NCBI GenBank assembly: GCA_963575745.1
Contig: CAUYUJ010014183.1
Location: 535,551 to 599,550, forward strand
Source of the DNA: Prorocentrum cordatum
Taxonomy: Eukaryota; Sar; Dinophyceae; Prorocentrales; Prorocentraceae
Direction: 5' to 3'
Length of the DNA: 64,000 nucleotides
A program made the translations under genes and the position numbers. Under the pieces are notes generated by a model. It searched no databases. It was not told the DNA's origin and was given only the letters and a program-made list of their open reading frames with translations. This document shows, piece by piece, positions 19,691 through 30,757 of this stretch; position 1 is the first letter of the stretch, and the number at the start of each line of letters is the position of its first letter.

Positions 19691-20713
19691 GCATTGGGTG
19701 CTGTAGTTCACCGGCTGTTCGAGGGCTGCCGGGACATTATATTTACCATCAAAATGTAGCAGTCCGAAAATCACGCCTTGCCTGCGTCTAGATGCCCTGG
19801 CCGATCCGAACTTTACGAGCTGCCCTGGTCGAGCTGGCGTCTCTTCGCCTTCGCGCCATGCGTCTGCGGCGGGCCGGTAGGCGCATAATTCGCCATGCAA
19901 CGCAAATCGCTACAGCGGAGCGCATGCACGAAACGACAACAAATATCCGACCATATGTCTGAACGCCGCAGGAGGGAGCATGGCCCGACCTGAGAAAATT
20001 GATTCCTGCCCGGCGCCTCGACCGCCGCGAACGACGAGGCCGTGCCGCGCTGCTTCGGAGTGCTTGGGCACGCAGTCTCGCTCGGAAAGACAGGCGCGCT
20101 GACCGAGCGCCATGCGGCCCTGCAGCGCGCTGAGCATTGAATGCGGCGCGCAGAGAGAGCACCAACGGCAAGAACAACGCTGAAAAGACTGTCAGAATCA
20201 GTGAGAGAGACATGAGCTAGAATAAGCGAAGTGATGAGATCGCCCCCCCCCATCCCTGGGGAAGAAACGTGAGACGCTCGCGGACGCACGGGATCAGACT
20301 AGGACGCGACATGCAACGTCGATCTCATCTCCACCTACCGCTAAACATCCACACCGGCACCCGAGACGGCACCGACGGAACCCACGAGCGGTCACCCACT
20401 GGCAACGCAGGACCCAAGATTTTGGCCGACCCTGGCAAGTCGAATTCGGGAAAAATCACACTGTTGGGGCGACGCAGGGGCACGGACGACGCGCTCAGAG
20501 GAAGAGGGGGAGAGAGATCCAGCAGTACCTTCGCAATTTCACACTGAATACCGTCGCGCAGGTTGGCGGGCATCGTCGGGACATAGACGAGAGACTCGAA
20601 GTTGCGCAGCATGTGGACAAAGGAGGAGGAGCGGCATGCAGGTGAACGCATCGAGAAAACTCGCGCTCATCATGATGTCTGAACGCCTCCAGAAACTCGC
20701 GAGTGCGCGCGAA

Positions 20714-20989
20714 CTAGTCTGAGCGGAGAGCGGCGCGGAACAGGGCGGCGCGGGTGCGGCGAGCAGCTGGGCAGGCTTGGCACGGGATGCCACGGTTTTC
20801 CATATCGTGGATCAGACCGCGAGGCAACGAATGTCTGGGCGCCACTGGGAGCAGCTGGAATGCCGCGCGTTCAACCCTCGAGACGCGCCTGTTGAAGAGA
20901 TCGAACTGAACAGTATGTTGGACAACGGGATGGCGACATTGTGCATGTGAATATATCATGCAAGGCCTAAACAGAGACTCGCAACGCAT
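20714..20989 (-). pseudogene. LINE RT thumb/connection fragment
   Basis: The frame reads VVQHTVQFDLFNRRVSRVER, AAFQLLPVAPRHSLPRGLIH and ACPAARRTRAALFRAALRSD. The pattern of an E-x-x-A-x-Q-L-L segment followed by P-x-x-x-L-P and an Arg/Ala-rich helix is what I associate with the region after the palm in dinoflagellate LINEs. It lies about 50 bp downstream of the palm frame on the same strand. It is a different frame from the palm, so it also belongs to the dead element. Confidence 0.5.
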
Positions 20990-21034
20990 CGGGCACGTTT
21001 CATCAGGGCCATATGTGCCAAGCCAGGACAGACA

Positions 21035-21983
21035 TTACCGCCAAGGGCCACCCGAAGGTACTGCGCCAAAGCGCCCGATCACGCTAGCTTTCACCCAAAT
21101 CTGTTTCGCCCTGCAGCCCCGGCGAAACAACTGCTCCACCTGGTCGCGTGGCAACAAGAACTGGCACTTGGCAGGGCGCGGGAAAAGGCCAGCGATCCTC
21201 GCGAGCTTCACGAAGTGGCCCGCCATCACGACATGAGCGGCGCCCAGATCGAACGGGGCAATCTCATGATCATCCGCAGGAGCACACAGGTGAGCGCGGA
21301 TATCGCTAGGGCCATTACGGACACTGCAGAAACAAAGGTCGATAGCAAGGGCGAACAGAAGCCAAAGAGAGGGCGACCCTGCTATATCCCGCGCCCCACC
21401 CTGCATTTGCAAACGATTTTGCTATGAAAAGCACGCGCGCGTGCGTCCTGCCGCGCGAGTTGCGGATGACCGGGCAGCGCCGGGGAGGAAGGCGCATTTC
21501 ACGAAGTACCAGCATCATCCAGTCATGAGCCAAGCTAGAGAAATCGCGCCTGATATCATGACATCCCATGCCAGGGGAAGGGGCAGCGTCATAAGCGACA
21601 TGCCGAGTGCATCTGCGATCCAGCGCCGAGCCACCATCGACTTGGGAACAACCGCGGACGAAACCACGCCGCTCACAATCAACCGCGCGGCGGGCGACCC
21701 GGTCAAACGGCTGAGCCAAGGCGCTGCAGAGCAATTCGCAATCGCATTTGCCTAGAGCGAGCGGGCGGGCAGTCTCTGCGGATCCCGTCGGGCCCGCCTC
21801 CAGCGCGCCCCTCGGCAAGAAGGCAGGGGCGGGGCGGTTGAACTCACACTTGAAACATTCTCCCCGCGCCAATGATGCGACAATAGCGCCGGGTGCAATT
21901 TTACGAGCAGCCACCCCTCCATGCCTCCTCCTGGAACAGGGTCCGCCATCCAGACCAGGACTCGAACCTCTGGGTATCATCAC
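21035..21983 (-). pseudogene. LINE reverse transcriptase palm, frameshifted
   Basis: Two overlapping minus frames. The first (21,983-21,315) carries RRGFVRGCSQ at about 21,655, the RGFxxGR motif of LINE RTs, then the motif A region as CHDIRRDFSSLAHDWMMLVL at about 21,505-21,560. Around 21,370 the coding sense shifts to the second frame (21,412-21,035), which continues with SLWLLFALAID, the end of motif B, then APADD at about 21,269-21,283, motif C with both catalytic aspartates, then IAGLFPRPAKCQFL, motif D/E. Motif B itself lost its QGCPLS core. The RT class is clear; the frameshift inactivates it. Confidence 0.7.
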
Positions 21984-23206
21984 CCATTATCCGCAGTATG
22001 CCCTGCGGAGTTGTCTGAGCCCACTGCTTGAGGCTTCGCGCAGTCCCCTGGCGGGTGCGCAAAGGTCGGGCGACGTTTGCCCAGTGGCCCGGCAGGAGGC
22101 TAGCACGCACAGGGGGTCGGGCGCGGGCGTTCCCGAGGGGGCCGACAATTCCCGGGGGCATCGCTCGCTTATGGCGGAGGGCCCCAGCACGGGAAAGTCT
22201 TCCAGTATTTGCTAGCCCGGCAGTGCTCACTCGAGAAGAAGCGGCTCTGTCACTGACAGGCCCCGCTCGTTCTTCCTCAAGCGCAGCTCGTCTGAGACAA
22301 ATTCTAGAAGCTCCAGGGAACGACGCGCAGCGGTCTTCGCGCGGGCCGGGCCGCTGTCCCCCCTGGCCCGATCATTTGCCGCGCGCCAAGAGATTTTGCG
22401 CCCAATCAATTTGGAACTGTTCGCGCAGGACTCGCTCTGAATCTCTTGGGAAGCAACGGGCAGAATCGATGTTACTTCTACTTCCGCCAGAGCAGCCTCT
22501 TCAGAAACACCGAACTCCTCATTCGCGCTCTCGACTTTCTCCGCGCACTCAGGCTGGCGACATAGCCGGCGCGGGATCGAGAGGCGCTTGTTCGGGCACT
22601 GAGTAGCAGGACTGGTGCAAACAGGAAGGCTCGCGAAGCTCTGCCAATTGCCATTCGACCCCAGCAGAAGTCGTGAGATCTGACGGCGCGAAAGGAGAGA
22701 TCGGCGCACATATTATACCAGCGCGCGCCGCGCTAAATCATGCCTCGTTCTTATGCGCACTAGGTGTGCGACGCCCATGTGCAAGTTCAGCCGAACGGAA
22801 GAAATCTCTGCCAAACTCACTAGCTAGCGGCCCACTGGAATTTTATCAAAAGACGGGTCGACGCGCTGCCCAGACTCCCCCAGCGCGCCGAAGGTCCAAT
22901 CACCACCTACACAGACAGAGGCACGCTGCGGGCCATGCGATCTTGCAACGCGAGAGAGAGAAACTGCCTCACCCCAACAATTGAGACCTTGGGGTTAACG
23001 TGGACAGGAAAATCGCGAAGTCCCTTGGGATCCAGAGCGGTACACCTGCCAGCCACAATATTCACCGGAGCGAAGGTTTCAAACTGTGAGCGGAGTCGAC
23101 CGTGGACGCATGTCAGAACGCCTCCAGAGATTTCATCTTCACAGGACGAACAGTAACATTTGTGGGAAGGGAGGAGGCGATAGAGAGTGTCTAAATCCCC
23201 AATGTG

Positions 23207-23446
23207 TCAGTGATATTCTTGAATTAAGAGACAGTCGCATGTCTCAGCAAGCCTGAGGAATGTGTCACATGTTCTAGCTTGGTGCTGATGAGCTCCACTC
23301 TGTGCACCAAAATGTGTAGCAGCATTCCAGCTACAGATGGACAAGTCACTGGGAGGCACCCGCGAGACAGGAGGAGGGGGGACAGAGAGGGCACTCGACG
23401 GCGAGCGCAGCAAAGAGAAAGGCAGAGCGGCACAGTCATCATTCAT
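23207..23446 (-). pseudogene. LINE AP-endonuclease domain start
   Basis: The frame contains SICSWNAATHFG at about 23,345, matching the conserved first motif of LINE endonucleases (S-x-N at the start of the domain), and ends with TCDCLLIQEYH at about 23,207-23,240, matching the second motif (L-x-x-Q-E-T/V-H) that carries the catalytic glutamate. The spacing of about 40 residues is right for the family. The frame stops just after this motif, and the rest of the domain (22,710-23,200) is not readable in one frame. In an active LINE this domain would nick the target DNA. Confidence 0.65.
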
Positions 23447-24198
23447 CCCAGGAAACCGTCAGGACATATAGGGCATCTTCTAGCATGTGAATCCAAATTC
23501 GAGACAGTCGACTCCGTTCCACTTTGCACGCCCACCAGCATCGACACGGATGAGGTCCCACACATCAGACTCCGACGCCACCGAAACCGAATTGGAGAGA
23601 CCAGAGCAGCCCAACTTGTACTCATGGCCTTCCCAGTCCTGGTGCTTTTTGAATAACTTCAACAGCGGCAGCCAAGCCTGACAAAGATGTCTCCGACACA
23701 TGCGAACTGACACATGAGAACTTCACGAGGGAGATCACCTCGGAAGCGTGAGTGTGTGGCAACACCACCCCGGGGATCCGTCCAAGAAACTGCACTGATG
23801 CCAACCAAGAACTGAACTACGTCGCCGGCTTTCTGACTTCCACACCACTTTGAAGCTCTGAGAACAACGATGAACATGTGGGACAGCACTTTGATGAGGA
23901 AAACGTGATGGCAACCTCGCCAACATATCTTTCCGCACCTGCTTTCGAGTGGCATCCGGGACCTTTTTCTGGGGAACTTGCCAGTCTAACGACGACAGGA
24001 ATTCTGAGTGTCTGCAGCAGCATTTGAAGACGAACGCTCTCCATAGGCCGATGAAGCTGTGGATCGCGAAGACAAGCCATGAAATTCACCACGATGACGT
24101 CTCGAGCCTTGAAACCGTGATGAGAAGGCACCTGACTCAGAACAAGCAGCGGTCGAATACTTGCCGGGTTTCAAGTTGTTGACCGATTTGCTGTTCAG

Positions 24199-24477
24199 CT
24201 AATTGTCGGGTTCGACCATATGGGCCTGGATCCCTTCGACCTGGGGCTTGAGAACCATGAGTTCCTCAACCGAATTGATCGTGTTCCCGATGGCCAGCAT
24301 CACCGTCTTGTGGTCGTGCTCTTGATTCCCCTGTACCCCCTTCAGTATATTCGCGATGGCCTCCATGCCCGCCATGGAAGCTCGAAGAAAAGGTGTGTGA
24401 AACTGAAAGAGAAACGAAACTCTGGGATCTGCCTGGGCAGGTCTCTGGGATCCCCGCGCGGCACGGCCCTGCGCCAC
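24199..24477 (-). pseudogene. LINE N-terminal ORF fragment
   Basis: A 93-codon frame rich in charged and hydrophobic residues, with MAGMEAIANILKGVQGNQEH and GNTINSVEELMVLKPQVEGI, which would form an amphipathic or coiled-coil-like helix. It is in the position expected for the ORF1 or N-terminal domain of a LINE, about 750 bp upstream of the endonuclease start. Further frames between 24,174 and 23,450 (for example KWNGVDCLEF and WEGHEYKLGCSGL at about 23,480-23,650) look like its continuation in other frames. There is no zinc knuckle. The assignment rests on position and on general resemblance to dinoflagellate LINE N-termini. Confidence 0.4.
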
Positions 24478-24480
24478 CTC

Positions 24481-24715
24481 GAGACATGTTTTACTTGAGC
24501 CAGCATGGCTACGGATGAACGCCGCGGGAGGAGATGGAGGAGAAGGAGGAGGAGGAGGAGGATTGCTTGTGAGTCGGGCTTCCGCTGGGCGCCCGGAAAG
24601 AAAAGGGCGTGGCTGACAACACCGGTGCCTTCAGCGCGGGTGGGAATGCTGTGACCTCCGAGGTGTTTGACAGACCTCGGCGACTTGGCTGTTACGATGT
24701 TGGCGGCCCTCCCCC
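24481..24715. other. Spacer with a short GGA tract
   Basis: (GGA)n at about 24,527-24,562. No gene recognised. Confidence 0.4.
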
Positions 24716-25135
24716 TCTTCCTGCTCCTCCTCCTCCTCCTCCTCCTCCTCCTCCTCCTCCTCATGCTCTTCCTCCGCCTCCTCCTCCTCGGGTATGCCTG
24801 GCACAGGACCTACTCAGGGTCATAAGTCCTCCTCCTGCTCCCCCTGATCCTCCTCCTCCTCTTTGTCCTTTCCTCCTCCTTCTCCTCCTGGAACGCCGAT
24901 AGGGGGCGGGTCCTTCCAGTGGCGAAGGGGCCCCGAAAAAGAAAAGAGGGGTGGCCCACAACTCTCTGGCGGCGTCGGGCCAAGAACCCCGGTTTGGGGG
25001 GAGATCACCCTTCTCGAAACGCGAAACGCCGCTGTACTCGGCCGGGTAAGCCTGGTACAGGGCCCAGTCAGAGTGAGGAAACCTCCTACTGCTCCTCCTC
25101 CTCTTTCTCCTCCTCTCCTCTGTTCCTCCATCCCT
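24716..25135. repeat. CTC microsatellites with a ~250-bp duplicated unit
   Basis: GGGTATGCCTGGCACAGGAC followed by AGTCCTCCTCCTGCTCC at about 24,790-24,840 recurs as GGGTAAGCCTGGTACAGGGC followed by AAACCTCCTACTGCTCC at about 25,045-25,097. CTC runs border both copies (24,720-24,790; 24,850-24,895; 25,095-25,125). Confidence 0.75.
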
Positions 25136-25842
25136 CGTCCTTGTGTTGCACCCTAGAACAAGCTGTCGTCAATGGCCGACCAGACAATCAACGGAGTAAC
25201 GACTGACGGGGACGAAAATACAAAGTTGTCCCTCTTCTAGGAATGGCACGCGTTTCCGCCCACGCGCGCTCAGGCTCTATGCAATACGCACCGCTTTTGC
25301 TTTACATGTAGAACGTCGGGCTGATGGGAAAGTAGAGCATTTGTTGGCCCATGCTTACTTACTCAACTGATTTGAACAATATATCGAGCAACTTGCGTGC
25401 GTCGGGTGTCCACTACGCGCATTGCGGTGCTTATGACACGTGCGGGGGTTGGCGGAGATGCGAAACATCGAATGCGTTACGGGGTAAGAAAACGGAACCA
25501 TTTCTCCAAAGGAAGCCGCTCACCGCAAGTGACCCCGTCAGAGCGACCTCGGGGTGTCCAAGAGGTCAGCGCAAACCCAGAACGAAGCGAACCCTGCCCC
25601 ACGGCGGGATCGGCTGAGTCGCCCTCGCTCGTCGGGCCCGCGCCGACGAACACATCCAGCAGAGAGAAACCGTCGGCCTGGCTGCCGCGGAGAGCGCGGC
25701 CCCGAGTCACACCCATTTCCTCTGAGCACTACCGCAAATCGAACGATCGGATGATGTTTTGGATACATCTGTGTTGAGTCATTGCCCCGCTGGAGCGCAA
25801 GTCCCCCGGGGGCCCGATCTAGCCAACGGCCCCAAAACGTAC
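25136..25842. other. Unique spacer
   Basis: Mixed composition, no repeat shared with the window and no supported gene. Confidence 0.4.
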
Positions 25843-26604
25843 CTACGATCGATTTCCACCGAAGGCCCCCCTAAGGCCGAATCCACAGGAGGGGCCACAC
25901 GCCCCTCCAGTGGGGGGTCGGTATATTGGCCCCGGGGCGTGCTCGGGACCGTTGTCCTCCTCATCCCTCGTCTTCTCGTCTGCTTGTTTCCACCTCCAAT
26001 TTCGCTCCTCCTCCCCCCCACACACACCTCCCTTCCTCTGTGGGCACTCCTTTCGGCGAGTCCTCGAATCATGGTGCGAAGCCAAGCCCGCGTGTCCGTC
26101 CCAACCCCCTTGTCCCAACTCCCTTGTCCCTTGCCCACCGCGTCCTTGCTCCATCCCGCCTCCCCCGTGCGCCCGCGGCGCGCACTCAGGCCCCGTCATC
26201 TCCAGGCTCAGCCGGAAGCTCAGGGGTGGGGCAGCTCTCGGTGTTATCGTGGCGCACCAGGCAGCGTTTCGCCGACAAACCCCGTAGCACCAGCACCGCG
26301 CTCCACCTGCGGCCGTGGAGGTGCCAGCTTTTTCGAGAAACGCTTGAATGGTGGATGGTGGGAGTGCCAGGAGCAATTCGCACCGCCTCTCCATATGAAG
26401 CCCCCAGGAAGGCCAAAGGGCTTCAAACATTTCTGAAAAGGGTCGCCCTCGTGGAGCGTCTTGTTCTCGGGAGCCCTGCCTTTGCCCTTGCCCTCGTCGC
26501 CCTCGCCCCCGCGTTTGCCGCCTGTCTGGCGGGGCTGTCCCCGTCATCTCCTTGGCCATCCTACGTAAGCTCTCCTTGTGCTGCTTCCGTTCGAACTTCT
26601 GCAA
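25843..26604 (-). CDS. Uncertain ORF, 253 aa, possibly retroelement-derived
   Basis: The frame begins MQKFERKQHKESLRRMAKEM and continues with a Gly/Gln/Arg-rich basic segment (about residues 30-50), then SEMFEALWPSWGLHMERRCE and LPPSTIQAFLEKAGTST, after which it becomes Gly/Pro/Arg-rich without structure. The basic N-terminal half could be a nucleic-acid-binding ORF1 of a retroelement. A second frame upstream on the same strand (26,561-26,764) reads AQEMLNMFAARLSSQLSEGA, which has a similar helical character and may be its earlier part in another frame. No catalytic motif, splice signal or family match is visible. The plus strand is also open here (25,926-26,693). Confidence 0.2.
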   Translation of the reverse strand: MQKFERKQHKESLRRMAKEMTGTAPPDRRQTRGRGRRGQGQRQGSREQDAPRGRPFSEMFEALWPSWGLHMERRCELLLALPPSTIQAFLEKAGTSTAAGGARCWCYGVCRRNAAWCATITPRAAPPLSFRLSLEMTGPECAPRAHGGGGMEQGRGGQGTRELGQGGWDGHAGLASHHDSRTRRKECPQRKGGVCGGEEERNWRWKQADEKTRDEEDNGPEHAPGPIYRPPTGGACGPSCGFGLRGAFGGNRS

Positions 26605-26764
26605 CTAAGCGTTGTTTGTCACCCGGTCGGGCACTTCGCCAACGCATTTGCGGAGCTACTCCCAGCTGCCTTCTACGTCCAAGAACATGTTGATCATGTT
26701 GGGCTCCTTCGGAGAGCTGCGACGACAATCGCGCAGCAAACATGTTCAACATCTCCTGCGCCAA

Positions 26765-27424
26765 GGTCCAAGACGTGCTGGACCAAGGCCTTCAATTTCT
26801 GGTTCTGCCTGCGACCATTTTTCTTGTCCTGCGGGGGCTGGTATATGTTGGATTGTTTCCCTGCGACCCGCGGAGGCCTTTTATTCCATGTGGCCCTTTT
26901 TGCTTGTTTCCTGCGGGGCGCTCCGGGCCTCCCCCGGAGGCCCCGGGCGCTCCGGGGCCCCTAGGGCGCTCCGAAACCCAAGCCCGAGCCCGTCTCCAAC
27001 CGGAAAGCAGGCAAGGGAGGAGGGAACGGGGGGAGGGGGGGGATGGGAGGGAGGGGGAGAGACAGCGGTCGGGGGGAGATGGGGGACGGGAAGATGCGGG
27101 GCTAATGAAGGCGTCGGCGCCGCCGCCCGCCGTCCGCCCCGCTTCCGTCTTCAGCGCGCACGCACCTATACTTTTTTCCTCTCGCGGCCAGGAGGCACTC
27201 AGTAGCGACAGACACAGCGGGCGACACTGTTCATTGCCACACCCTTTCCACACGCAATCTACTCCTCCGTTTCCAACACCACGCCCAGTACCAAACAGCC
27301 TCCGTTTACAATGCGCCACCCATCTACTCAACAACATCCCGCATGACTCCTGGCCCGCCCTCCCGTCAGGGTCGGCAGGCCGTCTTTTGGCTTCAGGGTG
27401 TTATGGTATTGCTGGCCTTATGGT
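26765..27424. other. Spacer; GC-rich CGCTCCGGG cluster and purine-rich tract
   Basis: CGCTCCGGGCCTCCCC, GGAGGCCCCGGGCGCTCC and GGGCGCTCCG at about 26,924-26,976 form overlapping inverted repeats. 27,012-27,095 is G/A-rich. No gene. Confidence 0.4.
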
Positions 27425-29589
27425 CTGAGGATATTCGGGTCTTAGGGTGTTCGAGCTTTAGCAAGTTATGGTGCTAGGGTGTTGGGGATTGAGGGTATCG
27501 GGGCGTCTGGGCTTTAGGATGTGATGGTTCTGTGGTGTTAGGGATTGTGTGTTTTAGGGCGGTCGGGCCTCAAGGCATGAGAGTCTTAAGGTGTTCGGGC
27601 TCCAGGGTGATACAACATTCGGGGTTCCGGGTATGAGAGTGTTAGAGCTGTAGTGCGTTAGGGCTTTAGGGAATTAGTGCGTTGCGATGCTAGGGTCTTG
27701 GGGTTTTAGAGCCTCAAGGTCGTGAGGTCTTAGGGTCTTCGAGTATTGGGTATTGGGGCCCCCAGAGCTTTAGGGCGCTAGTGTCTTAGACTCTTAGGGT
27801 CTTAAAGTGTCAAGGTACTTGGGTCTAAGGCTTCCGGGTAGTAGTGTCCTAGGGTCTACGGGTGTGAGGGTCTTAGGGTCCTAGGGCCCTGTGGTGTAAG
27901 GGTACTAGGGTATTGGGGCGTCACAGCATTAGGGTGCTATGTTGTGAAGGCGCTGGGTTTTAGGGTCTGAGGGCATCAGGGTGTTTAGGTTTTCGGGTGC
28001 AGTGGCTTTAGGGCGTTTGGTTTTTAGAGTAACAGGGCGTTCTGGTGTCAGGGAGTTCGGGTCTTAGGGCTCTGGGGTCCGAGGGTCTTAGAATCTTAGG
28101 GCTTTAGGGCGTTATAGGTTGAAGATTTGTCGGTAGTAGGGCATTGGGCTGTTAGGGCTTTTGGGCTGAAGGCCGTTCGGCTCTCAATGTCTGAAGGCAT
28201 TCGGGTCTAAGGGACTTAGGACGTTTGGTTTAAGTTATTGGGGCTCTAGGGTCTCAGCGTATTCGAGGCATTGGGTCTCATGATCTTCGAGGTCTTCGGG
28301 TGTTAGGGCATCAGGGTATCTATTCTTAGGGCGTTACGGTCTAAGGACCTCAGTGTCTTAGGGCGTCGAGGCTTTAGGGTCTTGAGGTCTCGACGTGCTA
28401 GGGTCTTCGGGTCTTCAGGTCTTCGGGTGTTCTGGTCCCAGGGTCTGGGCTTCCGAGTGCTACTGCTTCAGGGTTTTAGGGTATTCGGGTCTCCGTGCGT
28501 TACGGGCTTAGGGTGTTATGGAGTGGTAGGGGTTTTGGGTGATAAGGGATGTGATAAGGTATTCGGGGCATTGTAGTGTTAGGGCTTTCGGCGCTAAGGC
28601 GTTAGGGTCTTCGTGTCTTAGGAATTTGCGGCACGATGGTCTTAAAGGATTCTGGGCGTTCGGGTCTCCGTGTCTTAGAGTACTCGGGTCTTAGGGCCCT
28701 CGGATCCTAGGGTGTCAGGGTCTTAAGGTCTTAGGGTGTCAGGGTATGAGGGTGACAGGGCTCCTGGGTCTTCCGGCGTTCGGGCTTTAGGGTGCTGTGA
28801 ATGTATGGCTTCCGGGTTGTGAGGTGTTCGGAATACTGTGTCTCAGGGCATTCGGGTGTTATGGTGTTCGGGCTTTCGAGCTTCATGCTTTTAGGGTGCC
28901 ATGGCATTCGGGCATTTGGGTGTTCGGGTTTGGGGGCGTCAGGGTCTTAGGACGGTATGCATTTAAGGCGTCATGATTTTAGGGTGACAAAGTATTGCTG
29001 TTTAAGGCGTTGCAGCTCTAGGGTATCCTGGTTTTACGGCAGTAGGGTCTTGAGGCCTTCGGGTCTTGGGGTCCCAAAGTGATGGGGCCGCATGGTGTTC
29101 TAGGTTGAGGGTGACATGGTATTAAGGCTAGGGGGCGTCAGGGCTTTAGGGTTGTATGGTGTAAAAATGTTAGTGTATCAGGACATCAGGGTCTCGAGAT
29201 CTACGAGCAATTGGGTGTTAGGGTCTTAGGATACTAGGTCTTAGGGCCTCATGGTCTCAGGGTGCCACGGTCTTCATGTCTTGGGGTCTGGGGACCTTCG
29301 GGGTTCAGAGTGTTAGGGTATGCGCTGTTGTGTTAGGTTCTGGCTCTAGGGCATTGGCGCTTCAGGGTGTTGGGGTCTTGGCGTCGTAGGGCATGGGCTA
29401 TGAGGCCTTAGGATCTCTGGGTCTCCAAAGTATTAGGGAGTTAGGGCCATTGGGCTTGGGTTGGTGGAGTCTCTGGCTGTTTAGGGGTATGAAGGTCTCA
29501 AGGTGTTAAGTCGGGGTCTCAGGGTGTTACGGATGTAGGGCGTTATGGTTTTATGGAAATAGAACTTTGGGGCGTTAGTGTAGTAATGT
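27425..29589 (+). repeat. 8-bp-period degenerate satellite (NNTT[A/C]GGG), block 1
   Basis: From about 27,429 the sequence parses without gaps into octamers: TATTCGGG, TCTTAGGG, TGTTCGAG, CTTTAGCA, AGTTATGG, TGCTAGGG, TGTTGGGG, ATTGAGGG and so on. The two leading bases vary (mostly TG, CT, TC, CG), while TT, A or C, and GGG are favoured. When the second base is T the unit contains TTTAGGG, the plant-type telomere heptamer also reported in dinoflagellates. The phase holds over dozens of consecutive units, with occasional single-base slips (for example near 27,745 and 27,825). Confidence 0.9.
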
Positions 29590-30220
29590 TAGGGTCGGAG
29601 GTGAGGGGGTGAGATCGAAGTGAAACGGAGAGCCCCCGTACCAAGAAATCGACTTCGGTTTCGTGTTCGTGCGTGCCGTGCGTGCGGGCGAGGCGAAGCT
29701 GCGTGGGCGGGCGAAAAGAAAGTCAACTGTGGCTGAGGCGCGGCCGGACCAAATGACTTCTTACTGGCAACTGGTGCCGCGCGGTGTCCTGCCGGTGTCC
29801 CGCTGTGGCTGAGGCGCGGCCGGACCAAATGACTCCCTACCGGCAACTGGTGCCGCGCGGTAGCCCGCCGGTGTCCCGCTGGTGCCCCGTCGGTGTCCCG
29901 ATGATGACGGTGATGATGATGACGACGATGATAATGATCAGGATGGTGATGATGATGACGGTGATGATGGTGATGATGGTGATGATGATGACGCTTATGA
30001 TGATGATGATGATGATGGTGATGTTTGTGATGATGGTGATGATGGTGATGATGGTGAACAGGATGATGGTGATGATGGTGATGATGATGGTGGTGATGAT
30101 GATGTTGAGAATGGTGATGTTGGTGGTGATGATGTCCCGATGATGATGATGCTGATGATGATGTTGGTGATGTTGTTCGTGATGATGTTGACGGAATGGT
30201 GATGGTGATGGTGGTGTTCC

Positions 30221-30251
<31 letters not shown>

Positions 30252-30757
30252 GTGGTGTCCCAATGATGATGTTGATGCTGATGATGACGATGATGGTGTC
30301 CCGGTGATGATGGTGGTGCTGAAGATGATGCTGATGATGACGGTGATGAGGCGATGCTGATAAAGATGGTGTCCCGACGATGATAATGTTGATGACGCTG
30401 ATGACGATGATGTTGTTGATGATGATGACGTTGATTGTGAGATCGATTCTGAATGAGAACAAATGTGAGACCGAATGATTGTGACGTTGACTATCGAAAG
30501 TGGGATCGATAGTGAGAGCGAATGTGAGATCGATTGTGAGATCGATCGTAAAAGTTGATTGTGAGATCGAATGAGATAGTCAGGTCGATTGTGCGATCGA
30601 TCGAATGAAACAGATCGAGAGATATCGATTGTGATATCGATCGAGTGAGATCGATCGAGCGCGACCGATCGTGAGATCGATAGTGAGACCGATCGAGTGA
30701 GACGTTGGTCCCTCCCCACCCGGACCTCCTTATCACCCGAAGGGTGGTCGTATAAGT
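29590..30757 (+). repeat. Compound dispersed element, copy 2, inserted in the octamer satellite
   Basis: Starts TCGGAGGTGAGGGGGTGAG and ends GGTGGTCGTATA, matching copy 1 at 1,245-2,671. A segment with GGCTGAGGCGCGGCCGGACC is duplicated inside this copy (about 29,731 and 29,807) but single in copy 1. The ATG core (29,897-30,430) and GATCGAT minisatellite (30,440-30,700) are shorter. Octamer satellite borders it on both sides, so it inserted after the satellite formed. No clear target-site duplication. Confidence 0.8.

Larger units (their letters stand above)
19800..24480 (-). mobile_element. LINE-type non-LTR retrotransposon, degenerate
   Basis: Read on the minus strand the order is an N-terminal ORF (24,477-23,450), an AP-endonuclease-like start (23,446-23,207), the fingers and palm of a RT (about 22,700-21,035), a thumb (20,989-20,714) and a C-terminal region (about 20,650-19,800). 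This is the standard order of LINEs with an AP endonuclease. Frame changes and stops separate nearly every segment, so it is inactive. I saw no poly-A tail or target-site duplication at the ends, so the borders are estimates. Confidence 0.75.

Noticed and set aside
21955-21972. tRNA B-box-like GGTTCGAGTCC on the minus strand
   Set aside because: No A-box at a suitable distance and no acceptor stem; it lies inside the LINE RT coding region.
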